Assembly: GCA_913020475.1 (NCBI GenBank)
Contig: CAJVZM010000001.1
Span: 82,701 to 120,863, forward strand
Direction of reading: 5' to 3'
DNA from: an uncultured Flavobacteriaceae bacterium
GTDB taxonomy: Bacteria; Bacteroidota; Bacteroidia; Flavobacteriales; Flavobacteriaceae
Length of the DNA: 38,163 bases
Within the stretch, counting starts at the first letter, position 1. Each line of letters begins with the position of its first letter. Below the pieces are notes generated by a model. That model had not been told where the DNA came from and made no database searches. It saw only the letters and a program-made list of their open reading frames with translations. Shown here piece by piece: positions 10,052 to 18,934 of the stretch. The translations under genes were made by a program, and so were the position numbers.

Positions 10052-11505
10052 TGATTTTAAAACAGCTCAGGGCTTTATTTTCACTGATATATTTTTTATT
10101 TTTTTTCAGTTGTCAATCGTCTGAACAAGAAAATTTCGTTCCTAATGTTCTAATGATTTCAATAGACGATCTCAATGATTGGGTTGGGATTTTAAAAGCA
10201 AACCCCGATGTAAAAACCCCTAATATTGATCGCTTGGCCAAGGAGGGGTTATTTTATACCAATGCTCATTGTCAGGCGCCTATTTGTGGTCCTTCACGTG
10301 CATCTGTGCTCTCAGGACTAAGACCCTCCTCAACAGGTATATACGGTCAGATTAAAGATCAAAATCTTAGAAAAGGTAATCTCCTTATGGAAAGGGTTCG
10401 TTTTATTCCGCAATACTTTAATGACCATGGTTACAAAACCATTGGAGTGGGTAAAATATTTCACAACCATGCTCCCGAAGGTGTTTTTGAGGTATCGGGT
10501 GGGAGAAAATCGGGTTTTGGTCCACTTCCAGAGAAAAAAATGAACTGGGATAAAAAAGGAACTTCCACCGACTGGGGTACTTTTCCAAATCATGACAGTT
10601 TGATGCATGATTACGGATATGCACAATGGGCAAAAAAACAACTTCATTTGGAGCACAAGCGTCCCTTTTTTATGGCCGTAGGTTTTATTCGTCCCCATGT
10701 TCCTTGGTACACCACAAAGCAATGGTTTGATCTCTATCCTCCCGATCAAATCACTTTACCGTCCTATCTACCCAATGACTGGAACGACCTTCCAGAAATA
10801 GCCAAGCAAATTGCCTTTAAAGGGATGATGCCAACCACTGAATGGGCCATTGAAAAAGGACAGTGGAGAAAGATTGTTCAAGCCTATCTGGCTTGTATTT
10901 CTTTTGTAGATCATCAAGTAGGGGTGCTGCTTGATGCGTTGGAAAGCAGTGCCTACAAAAATAACACAATCGTAGTCTTGTGGTCCGATCATGGTTACGA
11001 ATTGGGTGAAAAAGGATCCTTTGGAAAACAAACGATATGGAGTGAATCCACTCGTGTTCCGTTGATTTTTAAATCTCCAAAAATCAAAAAACACCAATCC
11101 ATTCATCAGGCTGTAGAGCTGTTGGATGTCTATCCTACTCTTTTGGAATTGGCAGGACTCCCGGCCAACCCATCAAATGAAGGAAAAAGCTTGGTTCCCC
11201 TATTGAATCAGAAATCAGATTCAACTGCTGTTGCCATCACCACCTATGGAAAAAACAATCACAGCATGATCAATATGCGCTATCGATACATTCAATATGA
11301 GAATGGAGCAGAAGAATTATACGATCTAAAAAATGACCCAGAGGAGCGTCATAATATTTCAAAGATTTTAGCTTTAGATTCATTGAAAAAAGCAATGCGT
11401 CAAAACCTTCCAAAGACCAACGAGGATTGGAAAGTCCATAGTTATTATACTATCAACGATTATTTCACAAAAACATCAAAACAAAGTAAAAAAGAAGACA
11501 AATGA
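10051..11505 (+). CDS. S1 family sulfatase, iduronate-2-sulfatase-like lipoprotein
   Basis: Start overlaps upstream stop by 1 nt (TAATG). Lipobox FFFSC; PNVLMISIDDLNDWVG; CGPSRASVLSGL; WSDHGYELGEKGSFGK. Clear paralogue of 1167-2828. Confidence 0.92.
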   Translation: MILKQLRALFSLIYFLFFFSCQSSEQENFVPNVLMISIDDLNDWVGILKANPDVKTPNIDRLAKEGLFYTNAHCQAPICGPSRASVLSGLRPSSTGIYGQIKDQNLRKGNLLMERVRFIPQYFNDHGYKTIGVGKIFHNHAPEGVFEVSGGRKSGFGPLPEKKMNWDKKGTSTDWGTFPNHDSLMHDYGYAQWAKKQLHLEHKRPFFMAVGFIRPHVPWYTTKQWFDLYPPDQITLPSYLPNDWNDLPEIAKQIAFKGMMPTTEWAIEKGQWRKIVQAYLACISFVDHQVGVLLDALESSAYKNNTIVVLWSDHGYELGEKGSFGKQTIWSESTRVPLIFKSPKIKKHQSIHQAVELLDVYPTLLELAGLPANPSNEGKSLVPLLNQKSDSTAVAITTYGKNNHSMINMRYRYIQYENGAEELYDLKNDPEERHNISKILALDSLKKAMRQNLPKTNEDWKVHSYYTINDYFTKTSKQSKKEDK

Positions 11506-12995
11506 GATTTACACCTTTTTACCTAAGGATCACTGGCTCCGCAATATTATTACTGATGATTCAGTTCGAATTGATCGCTCAATCTATGAGTCAAAAAGGT
11601 CCTTTTTTTGCCACTGGCATTAGAATTGGTGATGTTAGCCAACAGGAGGCAGTCATTTGGACCCGTTTAACGCAGAATCCCACCCGAGTCAATGATGCTC
11701 CTTTACCCATTGCCCTATACACGGATCCCGAGACAGGAAAAAAACATCTCAGAAAAACCCGTAGGGATAAAAATGGAGTGGTTTATTTTCCACAAGGCTT
11801 CGATATCAACACTATCGAAGGAGCAGTTCCTGGAGCAAACGGAATGGTGAGGGTGAAATACAAAAAACTTAGGGAGAAAGCTTGGCAATCCACCCCTTGG
11901 CAATCGGTTGCACCAGAGTCCAACTTTAGCAAAAAAATTATTTTAAGTGAACTCAAACCTGGAACTACTTATGCAATTAAGATTGAGGGAAGGCCTGAAG
12001 ATTCATCTAAAATAAGTGCTCAGATTAGAGGAAAATTCAAGACCCCACCCGATGCCAATTCCTCCCGAAAAATCGTTTTTGCAGCCAGTACATGCCAGGG
12101 ATATCCAGATCAAGATCATCCAGATGGATATAAAATATATCCCTTTTTGGAAACACTCGACCTTGATTTCTTTGTTCATGCGGGTGATATCATTTACTAT
12201 GATAATTTAGCCAAAAACAAAGCGATGGCACATTACCACTGGGACAGGATGTTTAGTTTGCCCACTAATAAATCTTTTCACGCTCAAGTGACCAGCTATT
12301 TTGAAAAAGATGACCATGACGCTTGGTTTAATGATAGCTACAGGGGACTTGAAAGTTCCTTTATGGGGGATTTTACATTCGAACAGGGATTAGAAGTTTT
12401 TAGACAGGAAATGCCCATCAAAGACAAAACCTATCGTACATTTCGATGGGGTAAGGATTTACAGATTTGGTTGGTTGAAGGAAGGGATTATCGCAGCCCT
12501 AATACCCAAAGAGACGGGCCCAACAAAACCATTTGGGGTAAGGAACAAATGGCTTGGTTTAAAAGAACCGTCAAAGCCTCTAATGCAACCTTTAAACTGT
12601 TGATCAGTCCTACCCCTGTGATAGGACCAGATCGTAAACAAAAAAAGGATAATCACTCCAACAGGGGTTTTTATAACGAAGGCGAAGAAATCCGTAAATT
12701 TATGGCAACCCAATCCAATATGTATGTGGTTTGTGGAGATCGACATTGGCAATATGTCTCAAAACACCCCAAATATGGAATTGTCGAATTTTCCATAGGA
12801 GCAAACAGTAATGATCACGCTGGGGGGTGGAGGCAAGATGATGTCCGACCCGAGCATCTGTATCTGAATGTTGTTGGGGGGACAATGACTGTGACAATTG
12901 ATCCAAAAGACAATACAAGTATTACCGTCAGGCATTACGATGTAGATGGGAATCAATTGAATGAGTTTGTGGCTTATGCTGAATCAGAAAAATAG
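11502..12995 (+). CDS. PhoD-like alkaline phosphatase/phosphodiesterase family protein
   Basis: ATGA overlap with upstream gene. Signal peptide (ELIAQS); EAVIWTRLTQ (PhoD_N-type start); FVHAGDIIYYDN, YFEKDDHDAWFNDSY, VCGDRHWQY metal-site motifs of PhoD-like metallophosphoesterases. Confidence 0.85.
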   Translation: MRFTPFYLRITGSAILLLMIQFELIAQSMSQKGPFFATGIRIGDVSQQEAVIWTRLTQNPTRVNDAPLPIALYTDPETGKKHLRKTRRDKNGVVYFPQGFDINTIEGAVPGANGMVRVKYKKLREKAWQSTPWQSVAPESNFSKKIILSELKPGTTYAIKIEGRPEDSSKISAQIRGKFKTPPDANSSRKIVFAASTCQGYPDQDHPDGYKIYPFLETLDLDFFVHAGDIIYYDNLAKNKAMAHYHWDRMFSLPTNKSFHAQVTSYFEKDDHDAWFNDSYRGLESSFMGDFTFEQGLEVFRQEMPIKDKTYRTFRWGKDLQIWLVEGRDYRSPNTQRDGPNKTIWGKEQMAWFKRTVKASNATFKLLISPTPVIGPDRKQKKDNHSNRGFYNEGEEIRKFMATQSNMYVVCGDRHWQYVSKHPKYGIVEFSIGANSNDHAGGWRQDDVRPEHLYLNVVGGTMTVTIDPKDNTSITVRHYDVDGNQLNEFVAYAESEK

Positions 12996-13035
12996 ACTAA
13001 AGAATTAAGATTGGATTAATTTAAAAACTAAAACA

Positions 13036-14559
13036 ATGACTTTTAAAAAACGATTCTTTCCAATCCGGATTTTAGTTTTTTTATTGTTTTTGGGCTGCGC
13101 TCTAAAAGAAAAAGTCCCAGAGAATACTCCCAACATTATCTATATATTGGCCGATGATCTCGGCTATGGAGATTTGTCGATTTACAACAATTACTCAAAA
13201 ATAAAAACCCCACATTTGGATCAACTTGCAAGGGAGGGCATGCGCTTTATGGACATGCATTCCACCTCTTCTGTTTGCACTCCCACGCGCTACAGCATCC
13301 TTACAGGAGAATACGCTTGGCGTACTTCTCTAAAAACCGGAGTGTTGTGGAGTTATGGGCCACTGATGATTCCGAATGAAAAAGAAACCGTTGCCAAATT
13401 ATTAAAACGTAACGGTTATCAAACCGCTGTTGTGGGTAAATGGCATTTGGGACTGGACTGGCAACTCAAAACACCCTATCAAGTAAACCAAATTGTACAA
13501 AATGATTATGGTTTGATTACCGATTATAAAGTAGAAATCGTCGATTTTTCCAAAACCCCCACCAGAGGGCCTATGAAAGTCGGTTTTGACTACAGTTATA
13601 TTCTTCCGGCCTCTCTCGATATCCCTCCATACCTTTATTTGGAGAATGAAAGATTCACTCAGCCGATCAATGACAATACTGAGGGAAGTAATATGGAGGG
13701 GGACAGGGATTACGATTTTTGGCGCCCCGGTCCCATGGCTGAGGGCTTTAATTTTTATGAGGTCTTGCCCAATTTCATCAATAAAGCCATGGCCTTTATC
13801 GATAAAGCCCAAAAGAAAGATGATCCATTTTTCCTCTACCTTCCCCTAGCGGCTCCCCATACCCCTTGGGTACCTAAAGCCAATGCTCCCTATACCTCAG
13901 AGGCGGGTATGTATGGGGCATTTGTTGAAATGCTGGACGATCAACTGGGGCAACTTTTTAAGTTTTTGGAGGATCAAGGCATCGCGGAAGAGACCTTGGT
14001 GATTTTTACTAGTGACAATGGCCCTTATTGGAAACCTCATCATATCAAAAAGTATGGGCATAGGGCAGCGGCCAATTATAGAGGCATGAAAGGCGATATA
14101 TATGAAGCAGGACATAGAGTTCCTTTTATTGTCAAATGGCCGGGCATGCTGAGTCCTGGCAGTATAGCCAACCAAACCAATTCATTAGCAAATTTCTACG
14201 CTACTGTTGCTGATTTGCTCGAACTCCCTTCGAAAGCGTTAGACAGCTATAGTCTATTTGATGAATGGACAACAAAAGAAAATAAAACATCACTAAAGCC
14301 CATCATTCATCATTCTTCTAAAGGGCATTTTGCGTTAAGATATGGAGATTGGAAAATGATTGAAAAAAGAGGCTCGGGAGGATTCAGCCCTCCGGTAACT
14401 GAACCCACTGCAAAAGGTGAAACTCCAGAACGTCTTTATAACCTCAAAAAAGATCCCTCGGAAAGTAATGATCTTTCACAAAAATTCCCTGTCATACTCG
14501 ATCAAATGATACAAAAACTGGACTCGATCAGACAGCTCAATCCAATGTCCTTGAAATAA
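13036..14559 (+). CDS. S1 family sulfatase (arylsulfatase A-like) lipoprotein with CTPTR motif
   Basis: Lipobox LLFLGC; PNIIYILADDLGYGDLS; CTPTRYSILTGEYAWRT; VGKWHLGLDWQ; TSDNGPYW. Confidence 0.92.
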   Translation: MTFKKRFFPIRILVFLLFLGCALKEKVPENTPNIIYILADDLGYGDLSIYNNYSKIKTPHLDQLAREGMRFMDMHSTSSVCTPTRYSILTGEYAWRTSLKTGVLWSYGPLMIPNEKETVAKLLKRNGYQTAVVGKWHLGLDWQLKTPYQVNQIVQNDYGLITDYKVEIVDFSKTPTRGPMKVGFDYSYILPASLDIPPYLYLENERFTQPINDNTEGSNMEGDRDYDFWRPGPMAEGFNFYEVLPNFINKAMAFIDKAQKKDDPFFLYLPLAAPHTPWVPKANAPYTSEAGMYGAFVEMLDDQLGQLFKFLEDQGIAEETLVIFTSDNGPYWKPHHIKKYGHRAAANYRGMKGDIYEAGHRVPFIVKWPGMLSPGSIANQTNSLANFYATVADLLELPSKALDSYSLFDEWTTKENKTSLKPIIHHSSKGHFALRYGDWKMIEKRGSGGFSPPVTEPTAKGETPERLYNLKKDPSESNDLSQKFPVILDQMIQKLDSIRQLNPMSLK

Positions 14560-14624
14560 AATCGAAATGATTATTTTAATTATAAAGTTTAGAGACACTT
14601 CAATAAAACATTAATAATATCCAC

Positions 14625-16184
14625 ATGAAATATTTTTCAATAATCCTTTTTTTACTCACCTTAATACATGCTTTGTCCTCTTGTGAGGTTCCTACCAAGA
14701 ATGTAAAAAAACATCCAAATATCCTTATAGCCATTGCCGACGACCAATCATATCCACACACAGGAATTTATGGCTTTGCGGAAATCCAAACTCCCGGTTT
14801 TGACTATGTTGCCAAAAATGGGGTGTTGTTTCACAACGCTTTTGTAGCGGCTCCCCAATGCAGCCCAAGCAGGGCTGCTATCCTCACTGGAAAAAACATT
14901 TGGGAATTGGAGGAGGCTGGTACACACGCCAGTAATTTCCCCAAAAAATTCAAAGTATTTACAGAGGTTCTGGAACAACAAGGTTATTTTACGGGGTATA
15001 CAGGAAAACCATGGGGGCCAGGTAACTGGAAGATCAGTGGACGCAAGCAAAACCCAGCGGGAAAAGCATTTAATCGATACCAGTTGGCCGATCCACCTAC
15101 CAAAGGAATAAGACCGACTGACTATATCCAGAATTTTAAAGATTTTTACAGCCAAAAAGAGCAGGGAAGCCCCTTTGTCTTCTGGTATGGTGGCCATGAG
15201 CCGCATCGCGTTTATGAATATCAAAGTGGTGTAAAGGCCGAAAAAAACATTGAAGAGGTTCAAGTACCAGAATTTTTACCTGATAACGAGGTTGTGCGCA
15301 ACGATTTATTGGATTATATACTGGAAATAGAATATTTCGATCACCATCTACATCAAATGATTAAATTCCTTAAGGAAGAAGGAGAGTTGGATAATACTTT
15401 TATAGTCGTTACGGCAGATAATGGTATGCCTTTTCCATACGCCAAGGCCAATGTTCAAGAGTTTGGTACCCACGTTCCCTTGGTCATTTCCATACCCAAA
15501 GGTCTCAAGGGTAAAAAAGTGGATGATCCCGTTGGTTTGATTGATTTAGCCCCCACTTTTTTAGAGTTTGTTGGATCTCCCCATGCAATGATCACCACAG
15601 GAAAGAGTTTAATGCCCGTTCTTACACAAGAAAAACACCCTAATCATCGACAATATGTTTTGACTGGAAGGGAACGCCACACCCACGCTCGCCCCGAAAA
15701 TTTAGGCTATCCTGCAAGAGCGATCAGGACTAAAGAATTTTTATATGTACATCATTTTAAACCCGACCGGTGGCCACAAGGCGATCCAGTACCTCAAAAT
15801 CCAAAAAATGACCAAAGCAATAAAGCAAAAGGTTTTAAATCCCTTTATCCAGGCTACCATGATGTAGACCCCTCCCCATCCAAAGAGGTGGTCATGGCTA
15901 GCGAGAACAGCACTTTTTTTGAGTTGGCTTTTGCTAAAAGACCACAAGAACAATTGTATGATATACAAAAAGACCCCTATTGTACACGCAATATTGCTAT
16001 GCTTACGGAATATCAAGAAACCCTAGCACAACTCAAACAACAACTGCTAAATGACCTAAAAGCTCAAGGCGATCCTCGAGTTTCTGACAACCCAATCTTT
16101 GACAGCTATCCACGTTATTCTACTATGCGGAATTTTAGAGGTTTTAATGATAGGGGACAGTACAATCCAGCATTTGCGCAATAG
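14625..16184 (+). CDS. S1 family sulfatase, N-sulfoglucosamine sulfohydrolase-like
   Basis: Lipobox-like ALSSC; PNILIAIADDQSYPHTGIYG; CSPSRAAILTGKNIWELEEAGTHAS; VTADNGMPFPYAKANVQEFGTHVPL; GRERHTHARPENLGYPARAIRT. Confidence 0.9.
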   Translation: MKYFSIILFLLTLIHALSSCEVPTKNVKKHPNILIAIADDQSYPHTGIYGFAEIQTPGFDYVAKNGVLFHNAFVAAPQCSPSRAAILTGKNIWELEEAGTHASNFPKKFKVFTEVLEQQGYFTGYTGKPWGPGNWKISGRKQNPAGKAFNRYQLADPPTKGIRPTDYIQNFKDFYSQKEQGSPFVFWYGGHEPHRVYEYQSGVKAEKNIEEVQVPEFLPDNEVVRNDLLDYILEIEYFDHHLHQMIKFLKEEGELDNTFIVVTADNGMPFPYAKANVQEFGTHVPLVISIPKGLKGKKVDDPVGLIDLAPTFLEFVGSPHAMITTGKSLMPVLTQEKHPNHRQYVLTGRERHTHARPENLGYPARAIRTKEFLYVHHFKPDRWPQGDPVPQNPKNDQSNKAKGFKSLYPGYHDVDPSPSKEVVMASENSTFFELAFAKRPQEQLYDIQKDPYCTRNIAMLTEYQETLAQLKQQLLNDLKAQGDPRVSDNPIFDSYPRYSTMRNFRGFNDRGQYNPAFAQ

Positions 16185-16200
16185 GGGATTGTGTTTTTTT
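16177..16200 (+). terminator. Candidate intrinsic terminator overlapping the sulfatase stop codon
   Basis: CGCAAT-AGGGG-ATTGTG (6 bp stem with one G:U pair, 5 nt loop) followed directly by TTTTTTT; TAG stop (16182-16184) lies in the stem/loop. Confidence 0.42.
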
Positions 16201-16202
16201 GT

Positions 16203-16231
16203 TAAGTTTGTCAAGTGTTGTAGGTACACAC
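16203..16231 (+). promoter_or_regulatory. Candidate Bacteroidetes -7 element plus downstream dyad
   Basis: TAAGTTTG (16203-16210) matches TAnnTTTG; 4 nt later GTGTTGTAGGTACACAC (16215-16231), an imperfect GTGT..ACAC dyad near the expected +1. Confidence 0.45.
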
Positions 16232-16274
16232 ATTTATTTTGTTATTAATCTATTAATCATTGGGTAGGCTATTT

Positions 16275-17750
16275 ATGGAAATACAGGGTTTTTGTAAACT
16301 AAACAATTTTTTAATAGGAGGAATAGGATTGTTTTTAGTGTGCTGTCAAACTATGGAACCCATAAAGGGACCTTATTTTGGCAATGGAATTAAAAATGGC
16401 TGGGCCGATCAAAATTCTATTGTAGTATGGACACGTTTGACACAAAATAAATTGGCTAATTTTAATGGTCGTCCTTTTTTAGAAATATCTCGGGAAAAAA
16501 TGAAATCTTTGTCTGAGAACCGGGATGTTGATGGAATCTATAACACTCAGATTCCTAAAGGCTTGTCTCTTAAAGATATGGAAGGCTATTGTCCTGGAGC
16601 CCTGGGAGAGGTTCAACTCCATTACTTTATTAGGGGGCATCCAGAGGAGAGTACTGTTACGGATTGGAGCGTCGTAAATCCCAACCAAGACTTTACCCAT
16701 CAATGGAAGTTGGAGCAGTTGCAAGCGGGAAAGGATTACCGTGTTAAAATCTATGCCCGACCCCAAAAGGGGGAGGAAATTTCTGACAGTATTTTCGGTC
16801 AATTTATCCTGCCTGCTAATCAAAATACCAATTCAGACATCAAATTTTGTGTAGTTTCTTGTCATGACTATAATCGACGTGATGATCCAGATAATGGTCA
16901 TAAAATATATCCTAGTATATCCAAATTAAAACCCGATTTTTATGTGCACACTGGGGACATAGAATACATGGACAAACCCTTTCCCTATGCAATGACAGAG
17001 GAGTTGATGCGTTTTAAATGGAATCGATTGTTTTCACTCCCTTTTCAGCGTTCTTTCTACAACAATCATACTTCCTATTTCATGAAAGACGACCACGATG
17101 TGGGCTTCGATGACAGTTATCCTGGAAAGGATTACGGAACGGTATCTTTTGAGCGGGGATTAGAGATATTTGATGAAGAACAGTTCCCCAGCTACCCCAA
17201 AAGGTACAAAACTATTCGTTGGGGTAAAGATTTACAGATATGGATCGTTGAGGGTCGAAACTACAGGAATCAAAATTATTTGAAAGATGGGCCGAATAAA
17301 ACCATTTGGGGTGCAACCCAAAAGCAATGGTTCTATGATACCGTTAGTGATTCAGATGCAAGCTTTAAGGTCTTAATTACTTCGTCTCCTATTTTGGGTC
17401 CAGATAGAAAAAACAAAAATGACAACCTCAGTAATTCGGGATATGCTCATGAACAAGCAGAAATTCTCAATTTTATAAAAAAGCAAAAAAACCTATTTAT
17501 TGTCAATGGAGATCGCCACTGGCAGTACGTTACTCATGTTAAGAAGACTAACCTTTGGGAGTTTGGATGTGGAGCGGGCGCCGATGTCCACGCAGGGGGA
17601 TGGAAAAAGGAAGATTTTAGACCTGAGCATCAATTTTTGAGGGTTAAGGGTGGTTTTCTTTCGGTTTCGATAAACAGTGGAAAGTCACCAAGTATCAGAT
17701 TTACGCATCATGACGTGGAGGGCAATCCGGTCAATGAGGTCAGTTTCTAA
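16275..17750 (+). CDS. PhoD-like alkaline phosphatase/phosphodiesterase family lipoprotein
   Basis: ATG 16275 preferred over TTG 16260. Lipobox LFLVCC; SIVVWTRLTQN; YVHTGDIEYMDK, YFMKDDHDVGFDDSY, VNGDRHWQY. Paralogue of 11502-12995 (shared DGPNKTIWG, GPDRK-K-DN-SN-G, HAGGW-DDxRPEH blocks). Confidence 0.85.
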   Translation: MEIQGFCKLNNFLIGGIGLFLVCCQTMEPIKGPYFGNGIKNGWADQNSIVVWTRLTQNKLANFNGRPFLEISREKMKSLSENRDVDGIYNTQIPKGLSLKDMEGYCPGALGEVQLHYFIRGHPEESTVTDWSVVNPNQDFTHQWKLEQLQAGKDYRVKIYARPQKGEEISDSIFGQFILPANQNTNSDIKFCVVSCHDYNRRDDPDNGHKIYPSISKLKPDFYVHTGDIEYMDKPFPYAMTEELMRFKWNRLFSLPFQRSFYNNHTSYFMKDDHDVGFDDSYPGKDYGTVSFERGLEIFDEEQFPSYPKRYKTIRWGKDLQIWIVEGRNYRNQNYLKDGPNKTIWGATQKQWFYDTVSDSDASFKVLITSSPILGPDRKNKNDNLSNSGYAHEQAEILNFIKKQKNLFIVNGDRHWQYVTHVKKTNLWEFGCGAGADVHAGGWKKEDFRPEHQFLRVKGGFLSVSINSGKSPSIRFTHHDVEGNPVNEVSF

Positions 17751-17758
17751 TTTTCGTC

Positions 17759-18820
17759 TTAGTAATTTCGTTCTTCTGTATGACTATATCTGTAATTTTC
17801 TTTGGTAATGATTTCCAAAGGCATGGGAATTTCGTCTGAAGGCGTTTCTTTGTGAACCAAGTAGTTGGCTATCGTTGTAATGGCTTTGTAGCCTTGGTTA
17901 AAGGATTTCTGAGAGATCAAAAATGAAACGATGCCTTTGTTTAATACTTCCACATTTTGAGGAGTGGTATCAAATCCAATTAGTTTTAGTCCTGAAAGTA
18001 AATCATTGTCAATCAATTTACAGATGTTGGAAACCCTACTGGAAGGAACCATAACTATCCTTACACGAGGGTTTTGTGTTAAAAAATTATTAATTTTCTT
18101 ACTGACTATTTTAATACCCTCTGACTGATCAAATTTTAGCTGATGAATCACAGCTTGCGGAAGATTCCTGTTGAAATAATTTATAAAGCCTTTGATCCTC
18201 TCATTGTTAGCCTCATAATCATGTATGTTTTTTCGGGTCAAAATGATCAAAAACTCATCTTTTTCTTTCGAACACAAATGCGAAAGTTTTCCAGATAAAA
18301 TACCAGCTTCAAAGGACTTTTGGCCTATATAACACAGGTTTTCATATCCCTTAAGAGCTGCGTTGAGAAAAAGATAAGGGATTTTTTTGTCATCAAGTTC
18401 TTTAATGATTTCACTAGATTCCTTGACAAATACGGGTACCATAACCACTGCATCAGGCATAGTTTTGATGAGTTTTCGGAAGGCTTTTAGGTAGCTTTGG
18501 GGGTCAAATTGGTCAAACAGAAATATGTGATTTTCAATCCCATAGGCTCCGACCTCTTGGTTAGCTTTCTTAATTCCGGAGTAGGGAGACTTCCAAAAAA
18601 GGTTTTGTTCGTCATGCTTGGGAATCAGAGTCGCCAAGTTGTGGTGCTTTTTCATGGCCAGCGAACTGGCAATTAGATTGATTTTAAACTTTTTCTGTTT
18701 TAAAATCTTTCTGATTTTGGTTTCTGTCTTTGGAGATACTCCACCTCGATTGTGCAAAACCCTGTCCACAGTACCTGTTGAAACATTGGCTTCATTTGCT
18801 ATATCTTTTATGGTTATCAA
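17759..18820 (-). CDS. LacI family transcriptional regulator
   Basis: N-terminal HTH ITIKDIANEANVSTGTVDRVLHNRGGVSPKTETKIRKIL; periplasmic-binding-like effector domain. Start codon TTG at 18820-18818; an in-frame TAG lies just upstream. Confidence 0.92.
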   Translation of the reverse strand: MITIKDIANEANVSTGTVDRVLHNRGGVSPKTETKIRKILKQKKFKINLIASSLAMKKHHNLATLIPKHDEQNLFWKSPYSGIKKANQEVGAYGIENHIFLFDQFDPQSYLKAFRKLIKTMPDAVVMVPVFVKESSEIIKELDDKKIPYLFLNAALKGYENLCYIGQKSFEAGILSGKLSHLCSKEKDEFLIILTRKNIHDYEANNERIKGFINYFNRNLPQAVIHQLKFDQSEGIKIVSKKINNFLTQNPRVRIVMVPSSRVSNICKLIDNDLLSGLKLIGFDTTPQNVEVLNKGIVSFLISQKSFNQGYKAITTIANYLVHKETPSDEIPMPLEIITKENYRYSHTEERNY

Positions 18821-18835
18821 CTATAATGGTTTTTT

Positions 18836-18843
18836 CAAATATA
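18836..18843 (-). promoter_or_regulatory. Candidate -7 element for the LacI-family regulator
   Basis: + strand CAAATATA = TATATTTG on - strand (TAnnTTTG), about 15 nt upstream of the TTG start. Confidence 0.35.
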
Positions 18844-18934
18844 CTACCTTCTACTATAATTTTAATTTATTTATTACCTAAAATAATTTCGAATTTTATA
18901 AAGCTAGTGGGATGAAATTTTAAATCTCTTTATC

